In this document: positions 60,301 to 64,000 of the stretch, piece after piece
How the letters are laid out: each line of letters begins with the position of its first letter
Numbering within the stretch: position 1 is the stretch's first letter
NCBI GenBank assembly: GCA_008508345.1
Contig: QNGE01000876.1
Span: 25,210-89,209 of the forward strand
DNA from: Paragonimus westermani
Taxonomy: Eukaryota; Platyhelminthes; Trematoda; Plagiorchiida; Troglotrematidae
DNA length: 64,000 nucleotides
Direction of reading: 5' to 3'
Made by a program: the position numbers and the translations under genes
Notes under the pieces: model-generated
What the model was told of the DNA's origin: nothing
Databases searched by the model: none
Seen by the model: the letters and a program-made list of their open reading frames with translations, nothing else

Positions 60301-62508
60301 TTTGGTTGAAAGATAACTAGCACACACCCTGAGTGACACTCCACAGTCAGCCATGCACCACACAGTTCCACTATAGGACCGTTGTTATTCCAACTGTTGG
60401 TATTGGAAGTATGACAGCTCGTGAGTTCGTTGTATACGATCACCGAATGGGAAATACTTGGAAATTGTTTTAAAATTTTTTCACGACCGCAAAAGTACAC
60501 ACCAACGCTGGCGTGGTCCTTGGGATATTAGCCCGGCTGATTTTGGCTTTGGTGGTTGAGATTTTTCGCGTGATGGTTCACTCATAAGTATGCCGTTACC
60601 TTGAGTTAACTGTCCAGACTTGCCGACCATCCTTTCTGGAAATTAGCTGCATGATTGACAGACTAAGGTAAAAGTTGCCAGATCTGTTCGAATGCTTAGT
60701 TCGCACTACTGCTTTGAAAAGTTGTTTAAAATAAGTCGGTCAAGCATTTGTTGTCAACGTGCCCAGAATCCCTTTTTCCCGTCCACAAAGTATTGCATCA
60801 GCTCTCACATCCTTGAAAGTATTAGCTTCTAGGTCTCTATCGAAAAGTACAACACCGCTTGAATCGCTTGCGCTAAAATAAGGCATGAACTAAGTTGTGG
60901 AACGTGTCTAGCTTGGTAGACCCTATCAACCTCATTAATAGATGGGCTTAAGCGAAAAATCCATGTACGCGGACAGAAAACTACTCCAAGTCAGGAAACA
61001 ACGTGAAATTGGTGTACGACCAACAATATTAGTTCTAGTAAGTCACTATTTTCCGCCACAGTGAGCTTATTTTATATGTGAATGCCTGTGTCCGAGTTGT
61101 ACTTCTCTTTATATAGTGCAATTTCAGTTGGCTTTGCTGCTTTTCATAATTACAATTTTTGCGTGTTTAACGCCGTGTAGCACAAAGCGAAATACATAAA
61201 ATTAATACAATCCTTCTACCTGTCAGACTTCATTGGTGAAGTTGTGCGAACTGTCGATTGTAGTTCTGTTGCACTTTCGAAACTGTCTGTCGTACAACTA
61301 GACTCTTGTCGAGAAGCACCCAACACAACCTAGATAAGATCGGATTGTCAAAACGCAGGTACTAGTTTCTCATGAGAGCTCGTTCCATTCCTTCACAGCA
61401 TCACTAGCTACACGTTAACCACAACCACTCTGTTCCCACTCGAATCGATTCACCTGATATGTGTAGTTGCATTCAGTCAACTACCACAGTAGTCATGGCG
61501 AATTATATATTCGGCGAATCGTTGGAGAATAGTAATAACTACGTTTGTTCGGGAAATATTTTCTGGAAATCCTTGTTCGTTACACATAATCTTCGTTAAG
61601 ACTAGAGTATCTTGCAATGAATATTCTGCCAAGTACATCCTACGCATGAATAAACACCTTTATCGGATAAAAATCACATAAACGGGCAGAATGCCATCTT
61701 CTGGGCCCGTACAATGCAGGTCGCTTTCCGGTCTCGTTTTTCATTTGTTCCAAGCTTCTTTCTATCAGAATAATGGATTTCTTAAACTCTATTGCACGTG
61801 TGCTTTTGTCGCCTGACACTGTCCTTGTCAGCTACTGCAGTACTGCATACAAGTTGGTTTAACAGAAAAGTTGAACAAAGGAGTTTGTTTGTTCTGTTCG
61901 GAACAATTTTCATGAAGATGTCGGTCAAGATTCAGGGACCTAAATCAGGATAAATGGGTTAACCTATCCAGAATAGTTTCATTTACTATGCAGGCTATTT
62001 TAGAGTAAATGTAGAATTCTCTGTTGATTAACTAAACATATGCATCCTAGAAGAACAAATGACACCATAGCTTTCGCACAGTGTCTTCTGTTTTCCAACC
62101 GTCCCATCATTTAAGTTAATGCGACCAATGGGGTTAAAGAAGTATTCAGATTGAGACCATTATCCTCATTTTGAAGCAGTCAGAGCAAATTGCACTTATC
62201 AGTTGCTGTAACAGTACTGAATATCGCTTGTGTTGCATGCGGGATAATCACCGATGTTTGAACGAAATGAAGTCACTCACTCGGACTCAGATTCTCCACA
62301 AGTATCTTTGACATATCAACATTCGGTTTGACTGGTACACGGAACGGGCTACGCGGCACCTCTTGATTGTTGAAAAACACATGGATCGTGTAATTTGGCC
62401 CTGGGGTGTTAGCAGTGTATGCCACACGGAATGTTCCATCTCGCATATCTTGTGTATCCATGGCTACATCACGACCCATTTCGTCGGTCACACTGATTCC
62501 AACGTTAC
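3093..62508 (-). CDS. FLN: Filamin, central portion, 14 exons (partial gene)
   Basis: Filamin is a cytoplasmic actin-crosslinking scaffold made of an N-terminal actin-binding domain followed by a rod of about 24 Ig-like repeats. This window holds a central part of the rod. Exons in transcript order: 62508-62281, 58139-57474, 56983-56810, 56227-55904, 51880-51732, 46284-45967, 36901-36712, 35508-35264, 28297-28183, 25130-24861, 24541-24368, 18827-18669, 8688-8485, 3374-3093. All internal junctions keep phase, totalling 3,498 bases. The repeats show the family signatures: GPGL at the start, DNxDGTC in the D-strand region, YxPxxPGxY and GSPF at the end. From family knowledge, the order and the hinge position match vertebrate repeats 8-20. 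Neither the start codon, the actin-binding domain nor the dimerisation repeat is in the window. The symbol is generic; paralogue assignment is not possible here. Confidence 0.96.
3375..8484 (-). other. Filamin intron, 5.1 kb
   Basis: Bounded by a GTAAGT donor and a TTCACAG acceptor on the minus strand. The longest open frame is 6245-6745 on the plus strand (166 codons), with no recognisable family. No other repeat or RNA gene was seen. Confidence 0.8.
8485..8688 (-). CDS. FLN: Filamin exon: rest of repeat 18 and start of repeat 19
   Basis: This exon has no long ATG frame but reads continuously as [55 protein letters not shown] and [11 protein letters not shown]. ISFxPxExGxHxVxV, NSPFKIxVGxSEIG and ASKVRVxGxGLxEG are direct repeat 18-19 signatures. 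FTVDTRNAG is the repeat-19 B strand. The acceptor ATCCCTAG precedes 8688 and the donor G|GTAAGT follows 8485. Both ends are phase 1 (204 bases). Confidence 0.96.
9062..9860 (+). mobile_element. CR1/Jockey-type LINE, 3' end of reverse transcriptase (degenerate)
   Basis: The plus strand, in several frames, gives pieces typical of the C-terminal half of a LINE reverse transcriptase. These are LLYANDTYL (catalytic Y/FADD box, here YAND, 9098-9109), [12 protein letters not shown] followed by [13 protein letters not shown] (9129-9235), [15 protein letters not shown] near 9.51 kb, and [20 protein letters not shown] near 9.68 kb, which resembles the conserved LRGH-K tail. Stop codons and frameshifts interrupt it, so it is dead. 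It is truncated at the 5' end, as LINE copies usually are. It lies antisense to filamin. Confidence 0.7.
12596..12900 (+). pseudogene. LINE ORF1-like RNA-binding segment
   Basis: One frame reads [17 protein letters not shown] and later [21 protein letters not shown] shifted frame continues [19 protein letters not shown] and [13 protein letters not shown]. This is the pattern of the RRM-like domain in LINE ORF1 proteins (NVxIRGVPES..., then RLxxVTVNS...). At least one frameshift separates the halves. Confidence 0.55.
12998..13680 (+). pseudogene. LINE endonuclease (EEP family) remnant
   Basis: Pieces in order: [21 protein letters not shown] (catalytic Glu region, near 13077); [42 protein letters not shown] (13402-13425, catalytic Asp/Asn); [15 protein letters not shown]; and LSDHAVV (13623-13643, catalytic Asp-His). 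This is the full motif order of the exonuclease-endonuclease-phosphatase domain of CR1/Jockey LINEs. Stops and shifts lie between the pieces. Confidence 0.75.
13690..15160 (+). pseudogene. LINE reverse transcriptase remnant
   Basis: After a connector containing [14 protein letters not shown] and [20 protein letters not shown], the RT domain shows VYLDFSK (14674-14694) with a one-base loss before AFDCVDHAI, then [19 protein letters not shown] (14847-14867, normally SGVPQGS), IND (14897-14905) and FVDD (14939-14950, normally FADD). A thumb-like [16 protein letters not shown] follows. The catalytic Asp pair is present, but frameshifts and stops make the copy non-functional. Confidence 0.75.
15214..15410 (+). 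CDS. ORF with CCHC zinc knuckle, probable retroelement fragment
   Basis: A 65-codon ATG frame begins [17 protein letters not shown] and ends [14 protein letters not shown] plus LPGHC and a stop. The motif at 15351-15392 is a perfect C-x2-C-x4-H-x4-C zinc knuckle with the usual Gly and Gly-His spacing, as in Gag nucleocapsid proteins of LTR retrotransposons. It lies directly after the LINE reverse transcriptase remnant, which would be an odd place for Gag. It may be a separate LTR-element fragment or a zinc knuckle at the LINE C-terminus. It is locally GC-rich. No flanking LTR was recognised. Confidence 0.45.
15411..16230 (+). other. T-rich block downstream of the zinc-knuckle ORF
   Basis: A pyrimidine-rich stretch with several short plus-strand frames and one ambiguous base (N at 15990). 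It could be the 3' untranslated tail of the adjacent retroelement or unrelated intron sequence. No family signature was seen. Confidence 0.4.
16709..17264. mobile_element. MITE-like element with 48-base terminal inverted repeats
   Basis: Ends 16709-16756 and 17217-17264 are inverted repeats, 37 of 48 positions matching by my alignment, both beginning ATCCTTGGTT when read inward. The 556-base size and lack of transposase suggest a non-autonomous DNA transposon. A 104-codon plus-strand frame (16742-17056) starts inside the left repeat but resembles nothing known to me. No clear target-site duplication is visible. Confidence 0.6.
18669..18827 (-). CDS. FLN: Filamin exon: first half of repeat 18
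   Basis: The translation is [38 protein letters not shown], then [16 protein letters not shown]. [15 protein letters not shown], [24 protein letters not shown] is the hallmark of repeat 18, an incomplete Ig fold that in vertebrates packs its A strand onto repeat 19 to mask the integrin site. The acceptor CTGTCCAG precedes 18827 and the donor G|GTGAGC follows 18669. Both ends are phase 1 (159 bases). The intron downstream is the longest of the window (9.98 kb) and is full of transposon remains. Confidence 0.95.
23253..23269 (+). repeat. GT dinucleotide microsatellite
   Basis: Eight GT units plus one base; a short simple repeat in an intron. Confidence 0.9.
23756..23767 (+). promoter_or_regulatory. 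Pol III A box, copy B
   Basis: TGGCGCAGTGGT matches the eukaryotic tRNA-gene A box (TRGCNNAGYNGG-like). Confidence 0.75.
23800..23810 (+). promoter_or_regulatory. Pol III B box, copy B
   Basis: AGTTCAAATCC matches the B box (GGTTCRANNCC) at all but the first base and lies 33 bases after the A box, the spacing of a tRNA gene. The region between holds a CTCATGA loop-like sequence, hinting at a tRNA-Met ancestor (weak). Confidence 0.75.
23829..23873 (+). ncRNA. Hammerhead ribozyme with intact conserved core
   Basis: Reading 5' to 3': helix I strand GCACTA (23829-23834); core CTGACGA (23835-23841), fitting CUGANGA; helix II GCTCT/AGAGC (23842-23846 and 23851-23855) closed by AATG; GAAA (23856-23859); a short helix III formed by ACTCGAGT (23859-23866); the cleavage triplet GTC (23865-23867); then TAGTGC (23868-23873), which pairs perfectly with the first strand. 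The G10.1-C11.1 and A15.1-U16.1 pairs and C17 are all present. Helix I is open, so this is type I. Predicted self-cleavage is after 23867. Helix III can form only two or three pairs in a monomer, but the palindrome could pair between two copies, as in known dimeric hammerheads. Activity is not tested. Confidence 0.85.
24368..24541 (-). CDS. FLN: Filamin exon: rest of repeat 17
   Basis: The exon reads [53 protein letters not shown] and TAHIGGE. This is among the most conserved parts of filamins (EGPSKAEI, [16 protein letters not shown]). In vertebrates the exposed C and D strands of repeat 17 form a ligand-binding face for receptor tails such as GPIb-alpha; whether the flatworm protein binds similar partners is unknown. 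The acceptor TTCCCAG precedes 24541 and the donor G|GTGAGT follows 24368. Both ends are phase 1 (174 bases). Confidence 0.97.
24542..24860 (-). other. Filamin intron, 319 bases
   Basis: The shortest intron of the visible gene, with GTAATT donor and TTCCCAG acceptor on the minus strand. Nothing else was seen in it. Confidence 0.9.
24861..25130 (-). CDS. FLN: Filamin exon: rest of repeat 16 and start of repeat 17
   Basis: The translation is [55 protein letters not shown], then [18 protein letters not shown] and [11 protein letters not shown]. RxPSGxxxxPTxxDNxDGTV, PGLHE and GSPxxFYV are strongly conserved in repeat 16; [10 protein letters not shown] starts repeat 17. The acceptor TGTGCAG precedes 25130 and the donor G|GTAATT follows 24861. 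Both ends are phase 1 (270 bases). The intron to the next exon is the shortest in the window (319 bases). Confidence 0.97.
25131..28182 (-). other. Filamin intron, 3.1 kb
   Basis: Bounded by GTGAGT and TGTGCAG. A perfect 11-base-arm palindrome lies at 26341-26363. Otherwise no recognised element. Confidence 0.85.
26341..26363. repeat. Perfect palindrome, 11-base arms, flanked by a short direct repeat
   Basis: Arms 26341-26351 and 26353-26363 around a single T. A 10-base direct repeat with one mismatch (26328-26337 and 26365-26374) flanks it. It could be the footprint of an excised element or chance. Confidence 0.7.
28183..28297 (-). CDS. FLN: Filamin exon: hinge 1 and first strand of repeat 16
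   Basis: The chosen exon reads [20 protein letters not shown] (the hinge), then [18 protein letters not shown]. The second part matches the repeat-16 start of vertebrate filamins, where a hydrophobic DFxxP segment replaces GPGL. The donor GAGG|GTGAGT after 28183 gives the phase-1 end needed by the next exon; a nearer CAG|GTAGAG would break the frame. The acceptor TATATTCAG before 28297 is chosen because it joins in phase 0 to the preceding exon and has a strong pyrimidine tract. A second acceptor before 28371 would add about 24 Pro/Thr-rich codons but needs an extra upstream exon to keep frame. Hinge 1 is alternatively spliced in vertebrates, so the choice matters. Confidence 0.8.
28298..35263 (-). 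other. Filamin intron, 7 kb, before the hinge exon
   Basis: No exon with filamin similarity was found inside it. A more GC-rich patch at about 28.7-29.1 kb and isolated tRNA-like B-box matches on the minus strand near 34.2 and 35.07 kb suggest decayed repeats, but none could be classified. An optional hinge exon could hide here (see the hinge exon). Confidence 0.7.
35264..35508 (-). CDS. FLN: Filamin exon: repeat 15
   Basis: The exon reads [73 protein letters not shown] and VPNGRFNQR. The run KVTC/QVTC, TPxG, YYTxPxxGxYxxxxRFGGE and VPN matches vertebrate repeat 15, the last repeat of rod 1. The usual SPF is replaced by GRF here. The acceptor TTTCAG precedes 35508. The donor CGG|GTAAGT follows 35264. 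The exon enters in phase 1 and leaves in phase 0. The first codon (S) is split with the preceding exon. Confidence 0.96.
35509..36711 (-). other. Filamin intron, 1.2 kb
   Basis: GTAAGT donor and TTTCAG acceptor on the minus strand. Nothing else was recognised. Confidence 0.88.
36712..36901 (-). CDS. FLN: Filamin exon: rest of repeat 14 and first residues of repeat 15
   Basis: The translation is [53 protein letters not shown] and [10 protein letters not shown]. DHGDGTYxxxYxP and VKFGGxEIxxSPF are diagnostic of repeat 14 in filamins. SGRADLCHI corresponds to the unusual repeat-15 start, which lacks a GPGL motif. The acceptor ATCCAG precedes 36901, although an open frame continues upstream of it. 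The donor GAGA|GTAAGT follows 36712. The exon is phase 0 to phase 1 (190 bases). It lies after the second-longest intron of the window (9.07 kb). Confidence 0.95.
42212..42551 (+). mobile_element. Hammerhead SINE-like element, decayed (copy C)
   Basis: A reversed piece (42212-42251) is followed by a plus-strand unit with recognisable body, A-box-like (ACACAGTGGGCAA) and B-box-like (AGTTGCGGTCTC) traces. The hammerhead region near 42470 reads CCGACTA in place of CTGACGA and AAAA in place of GAAA, so it is inactive. The reversed-then-forward start is the same arrangement as copy A. Confidence 0.65.
43368..43569 (+). mobile_element. Hammerhead SINE-like element, short decayed (copy D)
   Basis: It begins GATTACTGATGTGTACT, jumps to a segment matching the end of the tRNA head and hammerhead (CCGACGA for CTGACGA, GGAA for GAAA, but with GTC-TAGTGC intact), then the tail GAAAGAAGTGGCTGGAAAG, and ends CTACTCATTAGTAATC. 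The two ends are reverse complements. Most of the body is deleted. Confidence 0.65.
45967..46284 (-). CDS. FLN: Filamin exon: rest of repeat 13 and start of repeat 14
   Basis: The exon begins [19 protein letters not shown], then [19 protein letters not shown] and [11 protein letters not shown] to finish repeat 13. Repeat 14 starts [18 protein letters not shown], a diverged GPGL region, followed by [20 protein letters not shown]. The acceptor CCTTAG precedes 46284. The true start lies upstream of the first in-frame GTG and is fixed by the phase-0 donor of the preceding exon. The donor TCG|GTGAGT follows 45967. Both ends are phase 0 (318 bases). Its GC content is clearly above that of the AT-rich introns on both sides. 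Confidence 0.95.
46788..46805 (+). repeat. TA dinucleotide microsatellite
   Basis: Nine TA units in an intron. Confidence 0.9.
48050..48290 (+). mobile_element. Possible LINE reverse transcriptase trace
   Basis: Plus-strand frames give [13 protein letters not shown], resembling the DFSKAFD motif, and about 45 codons later [16 protein letters not shown], resembling SGVPQGSVLGP. The spacing is shorter than the usual roughly 60 residues, and a frameshift is needed between the two. SGVPQG is the stronger part. It has the same orientation as the other LINE pieces. Confidence 0.35.
51732..51880 (-). CDS. FLN: Filamin exon: end of repeat 12 and first strands of repeat 13
   Basis: This short exon (149 bases) reads [30 protein letters not shown] and [19 protein letters not shown]. 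It completes repeat 12 and supplies the A and B strands of repeat 13. The acceptor ATTATAG precedes 51880. The donor CAC|GTAAGT follows 51732. It enters in phase 1 and leaves in phase 0, the first phase change in the visible gene, and the following exon begins in phase 0 to match. An open frame extends well past the donor into the intron, but that extension has no filamin similarity. Confidence 0.95.
51881..55903 (-). other. Filamin intron, 4 kb
   Basis: It contains hammerhead-family copy E (53184-53630) and a short fragment of the element end near 55440-55465 (CCATTAGTAATC). Nothing else was recognised. Confidence 0.85.
53184..53630 (+). mobile_element. Hammerhead SINE-like element, decayed, head deleted (copy E)
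   Basis: It starts GATTACTGATGTGTAGTC in reversed orientation. There follow a unit 3' end (GACTGCGATCAAAC), the start of a next unit (CCCATTAGTAACCTAAAATATC, body to about 53520), a jump over the tRNA head and hammerhead to TTTCTTTGAAAGG, and a last unit end (GCTGCGATCAAACATG). Two unit junctions in one insertion support a tandem origin. Promoter boxes and ribozyme are missing. Confidence 0.65.
55904..56227 (-). CDS. FLN: Filamin exon: end of repeat 11 and nearly all of repeat 12
   Basis: The exon starts [19 protein letters not shown], the last strands of repeat 11. It continues [50 protein letters not shown] and [17 protein letters not shown] for repeat 12, ending at MNIPG just before the SPF motif supplied by the next exon. 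The GPGLEGGL start and GAGxGxLGL strand match repeat 12 of vertebrate filamins closely. The acceptor is TACACAG before 56227. The donor is G|GTTAGT after 55904. Both ends are phase 1 and the length is 324 bases. Confidence 0.97.
56228..56809 (-). other. Filamin intron, 582 bases
   Basis: GTAATT donor and ACACAG acceptor on the minus strand. Nothing else was seen. Confidence 0.9.
56810..56983 (-). CDS. FLN: Filamin exon: first two thirds of repeat 11
   Basis: The translation is [18 protein letters not shown], then [19 protein letters not shown], then [21 protein letters not shown], the NPxxxxT segment and NNGDGTxxCSYxP are the B, C and D-strand signatures of a filamin repeat. The long B-C region ([10 protein letters not shown]) resembles the atypical repeat 11 of vertebrate filamins. 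The acceptor ACGCAG precedes 56983 and the donor G|GTAATT follows 56810. Both ends are phase 1, so the exon (174 bases) could be skipped without a frameshift. The introns on both sides are short (490 and 582 bases). Confidence 0.96.
56984..57473 (-). other. Filamin intron, 490 bases
   Basis: GTACGA donor and ACGCAG acceptor on the minus strand. It contains six GCA units at 57215-57232. Confidence 0.88.
57215..57232 (+). repeat. GCA trinucleotide microsatellite
   Basis: Six GCA units, non-coding, inside a filamin intron. Confidence 0.9.
57474..58139 (-). CDS. FLN: Filamin exon: rest of repeat 9, all of repeat 10, start of repeat 11
   Basis: This is the largest exon (666 bases, 222 codons). 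It opens with [14 protein letters not shown], passes [10 protein letters not shown] and [13 protein letters not shown] to the repeat-9 end [10 protein letters not shown]. An Ala/Met/His-rich linker of about 34 residues (57805-57906) follows before [10 protein letters not shown] starts repeat 10. Repeat 10 is canonical: [42 protein letters not shown]. The exon closes with [11 protein letters not shown] of repeat 11. The acceptor is TCCCAG before 58139. The donor is G|GTACGA at 57474/57473, weaker than the other donors in the gene, and the phase is 1. The coding sequence is more GC-rich than the flanking introns. The long linker is absent from vertebrate filamins at this place and could act as an extra flexible joint (inference). 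Confidence 0.97.
58140..62280 (-). other. Filamin intron, 4.1 kb
   Basis: It contains a decayed hammerhead-family copy at 59399-59625. A sequence near 59819 (AGTGGCGGAGAGGTGGCAAA) is slightly tRNA-like but too weak to call. Confidence 0.85.
59399..59625 (+). mobile_element. Hammerhead SINE-like element, decayed (copy F)
   Basis: Similarity runs through the body, the A-box region (TTGGTGTAGTGGCTTA), the GTCGCCTCA segment, a degenerate B box (ACTTGAATCGC), CATGGTGAGCATATGG, and a degraded ribozyme with CTGATAA and GAACTC. Promoter spacing is kept, but the B box and core are mutated. Confidence 0.5.
62281..62508 (-). CDS. FLN: Filamin exon: repeat 8 (second half) and start of repeat 9
   Basis: The exon reads [14 protein letters not shown], then [19 protein letters not shown], then [16 protein letters not shown] and ends in VENLSP. 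The [17 protein letters not shown] and SPF motifs mark the C-terminal strands of an Ig-filamin repeat. The stretch [10 protein letters not shown] begins the next repeat with a non-standard GPGL region, as in vertebrate repeat 9, which supports the numbering. The acceptor is CACAG before 62508. The donor is A|GTGAGT at 62281/62280. The exon opens with two bases of a split codon and ends with one base (phase 1), which joins TA of the next exon to give an isoleucine in LSPIGKPTEF. It is the most 5' exon recognised here; its upstream partner was not found in 62.5-64 kb. Confidence 0.9.
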
Positions 62509-64000
62509 CTGTGACAGATAGAGCATTAAAGAAAAACCAGAGCTATGATTAGTGTGAGCAAAGCAAAGTCATTGAGTTCAGCAGAATAGTGACTGACTCG
62601 AAAGAGGTGAAGCGCAGTTTACTAGACAACACATTTCGCGGTCTGCTAGTTTTGGTTTCTGTTTTCAAATTGACTTTGGGAAACGAGTGTTTCCAGTAAG
62701 TCAACATTAGCTGCTGATGCCAGTAAAATTATTTTACCTCAACTTTACTGTTTAATCATCATAGGAACCCCCCATTAATGCGAAACTGATGGCTAGCTTG
62801 CTGTATTTTACTAAACTCACCAGTGAACTGCATAACACTTGGGGCACCGTTCAGATTCCTTTAATGTTTGATGCCTCCACGAGCATTCTACGCGCGCGTG
62901 ATTCGTATGTGCACACATACTAACGATTGATTGGAAAGAGCGACTGTAATAGACCTGGCTCCATCAGATTCTGTATGACTGAACGTACGATCTTCCGGTA
63001 GCTACATTTGGTCACATGCGAAAGCAAGTTTCTGGCCAGCTAATAGTATAATCCAAATGAAACGAAACTGCCTACCAAATCTACTTAAGACCTGGTCAAC
63101 AATATGGGCACTTAGTAGGGACAAAATCAGGTTGCATGAAATTTACAGTCAGAAGGACAGTCCGACTGCATGACGAGTGAATCAGACAGGAACCCACAGA
63201 TGACTCGAAATATTGCAGATTCATAAACATTTAAATGTTGTCGATTTATTCAACAAATTCCTAATTCCGCAAACGACATAGTTTAGCAGACAGACGTTAA
63301 ACGGGTCATATTAAAGTTCCTAATGAGTTTGATAGCCGTGACATTTGAAGGATGCAGTTTATTTTGAAGTAAATCGATTGACCTTTGCTTCTCACTGATT
63401 TAGAACTTTGATGAATCCCTGCTCCAATTTTTACAGTAAACAAACGGACGGTCACAGAATGATTGGCATGCACATGTGCCTCGTTAGCCTGAATGACATC
63501 AAATGAGGCAGTAACGGAGATCGAGGGCTTAACCAGGCAGAGCAAGTGGTGCTTTTAGCTGGTGTAGATCAGAACATTAAAGACCACAAAGACGATAGAA
63601 ACAGGCCAGGATTGGGAATGATGGAAGGAGCAGGAGGAAAATCAGGATTATTTAACTCAACCAAACAGGTTTCAGAAAGGATGACGCAGAATGGGACAAG
63701 AGGGGAACGGCACATTAAATTGTAGAACGACACGGAGATGAACGTTTTCAGTCGTTACAAATGTATCTCTCAGCCCGCCATTTACAGACGAAAAACACCC
63801 GTGGTATTTGATTGATCAGCCGGAAACTGATCCCACAAGTAAAAAGAGATGTGAATGACTGATCTAACATGGTGTAAATGGAATGAGCATTCTACTTCTT
63901 ACCATTAGGTTTTTCTTTAAAATATTTCACACAGCGCTTGAACGTCCACAACGTTCATAAGTTTCAAAATATTCCAGCTGCCTACTAACAGACCTAACAC
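62509..64000 (-). other. Filamin upstream intron (partial), right end of window
   Basis: It ends at the CACAG acceptor of the repeat-8 exon. A minus-strand frame at 63306-63545 has a weak FTVKIGAG resemblance to a repeat B strand but lacks the rest of a filamin repeat. No exon is called here. Confidence 0.65.

Noticed and set aside
63306..63545. Minus-strand frame with FTVKIGAG, possible extra filamin exon
   Set aside because: Only one short strand-like motif fits, the residue spacing is off, and there is no GPGL, DGTC or SPF and no convincing phase-matching donor. The upstream part of repeat 8 probably lies beyond the window.
1..64000. CRISPR arrays, operons, bacterial promoters or rRNA
   Set aside because: The window is eukaryotic with spliced exons; no regularly spaced repeats or rRNA-like conserved stretches were seen.

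Overview
The window is eukaryotic, intron-rich and about 43-45% GC by eye. It is dominated by one split gene on the minus strand, a filamin (FLN). Fourteen exons (3,498 coding bases, 1,165 complete codons plus one split codon at each end) run from 62508 down to 3093. Every exon-exon junction keeps phase and every boundary has AG/GT signals. In vertebrate filamin numbering the exons cover the second half of Ig-filamin repeat 8 through the start of repeat 20, including the hinge-1 region between repeats 15 and 16. The actin-binding N-terminus and repeats 1-7 would lie to the right of the window, and the C-terminal repeats and dimerisation domain to the left. No other host protein-coding gene is convincingly present.

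The organism is inferred, not proven, to be a flatworm, most likely a parasitic trematode. The evidence is a single invertebrate-type filamin with large introns (0.3 to 10 kb), decayed CR1/Jockey-type LINEs, and a SINE-like family that combines a tRNA-type Pol III promoter with a hammerhead ribozyme, as the Sm-alpha repeats of schistosomes do. A BLAST of any filamin exon would settle the species.

Layout from left to right: 1-3092, intronic, with a composite hammerhead/SINE insertion (751-1411); 3093-3374, exon for repeat 19; 8485-8688 and 18669-18827, exons for repeats 18-19. Between these last two, a 10-kb intron carries a LINE 3' fragment (9.06-9.86 kb), a longer degenerate LINE (about 11.85-15.16 kb), a zinc-knuckle ORF, a T-rich block and a MITE-like element with terminal inverted repeats (16.71-17.26 kb). 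The best hammerhead element copy lies at 23.51-23.93 kb. Exons for repeats 16-17 lie at 24.4-25.1 kb, the hinge exon at 28.2 kb, repeats 14-15 at 35.3-36.9 kb, repeat 13 at 46 and 51.8 kb, repeats 11-12 at 55.9-57 kb, repeats 9-10 at 57.5-58.1 kb and repeat 8 at 62.3-62.5 kb. The other introns hold decayed copies of the same hammerhead family (42.2, 43.4, 53.2 and 59.4 kb) and a trace of reverse transcriptase (48.1 kb).

The main discovery candidate is the tRNA-headed hammerhead element. The copy at 23829-23873 retains every conserved core nucleotide of the hammerhead ribozyme with a perfectly paired helix I. It sits about 20 bases downstream of A and B box promoter motifs, in a repeat unit of about 430 bases that also occurs in tandem and inverted arrangements. 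All recognisable LINE and hammerhead copies have their coding or promoter strand opposite to filamin.
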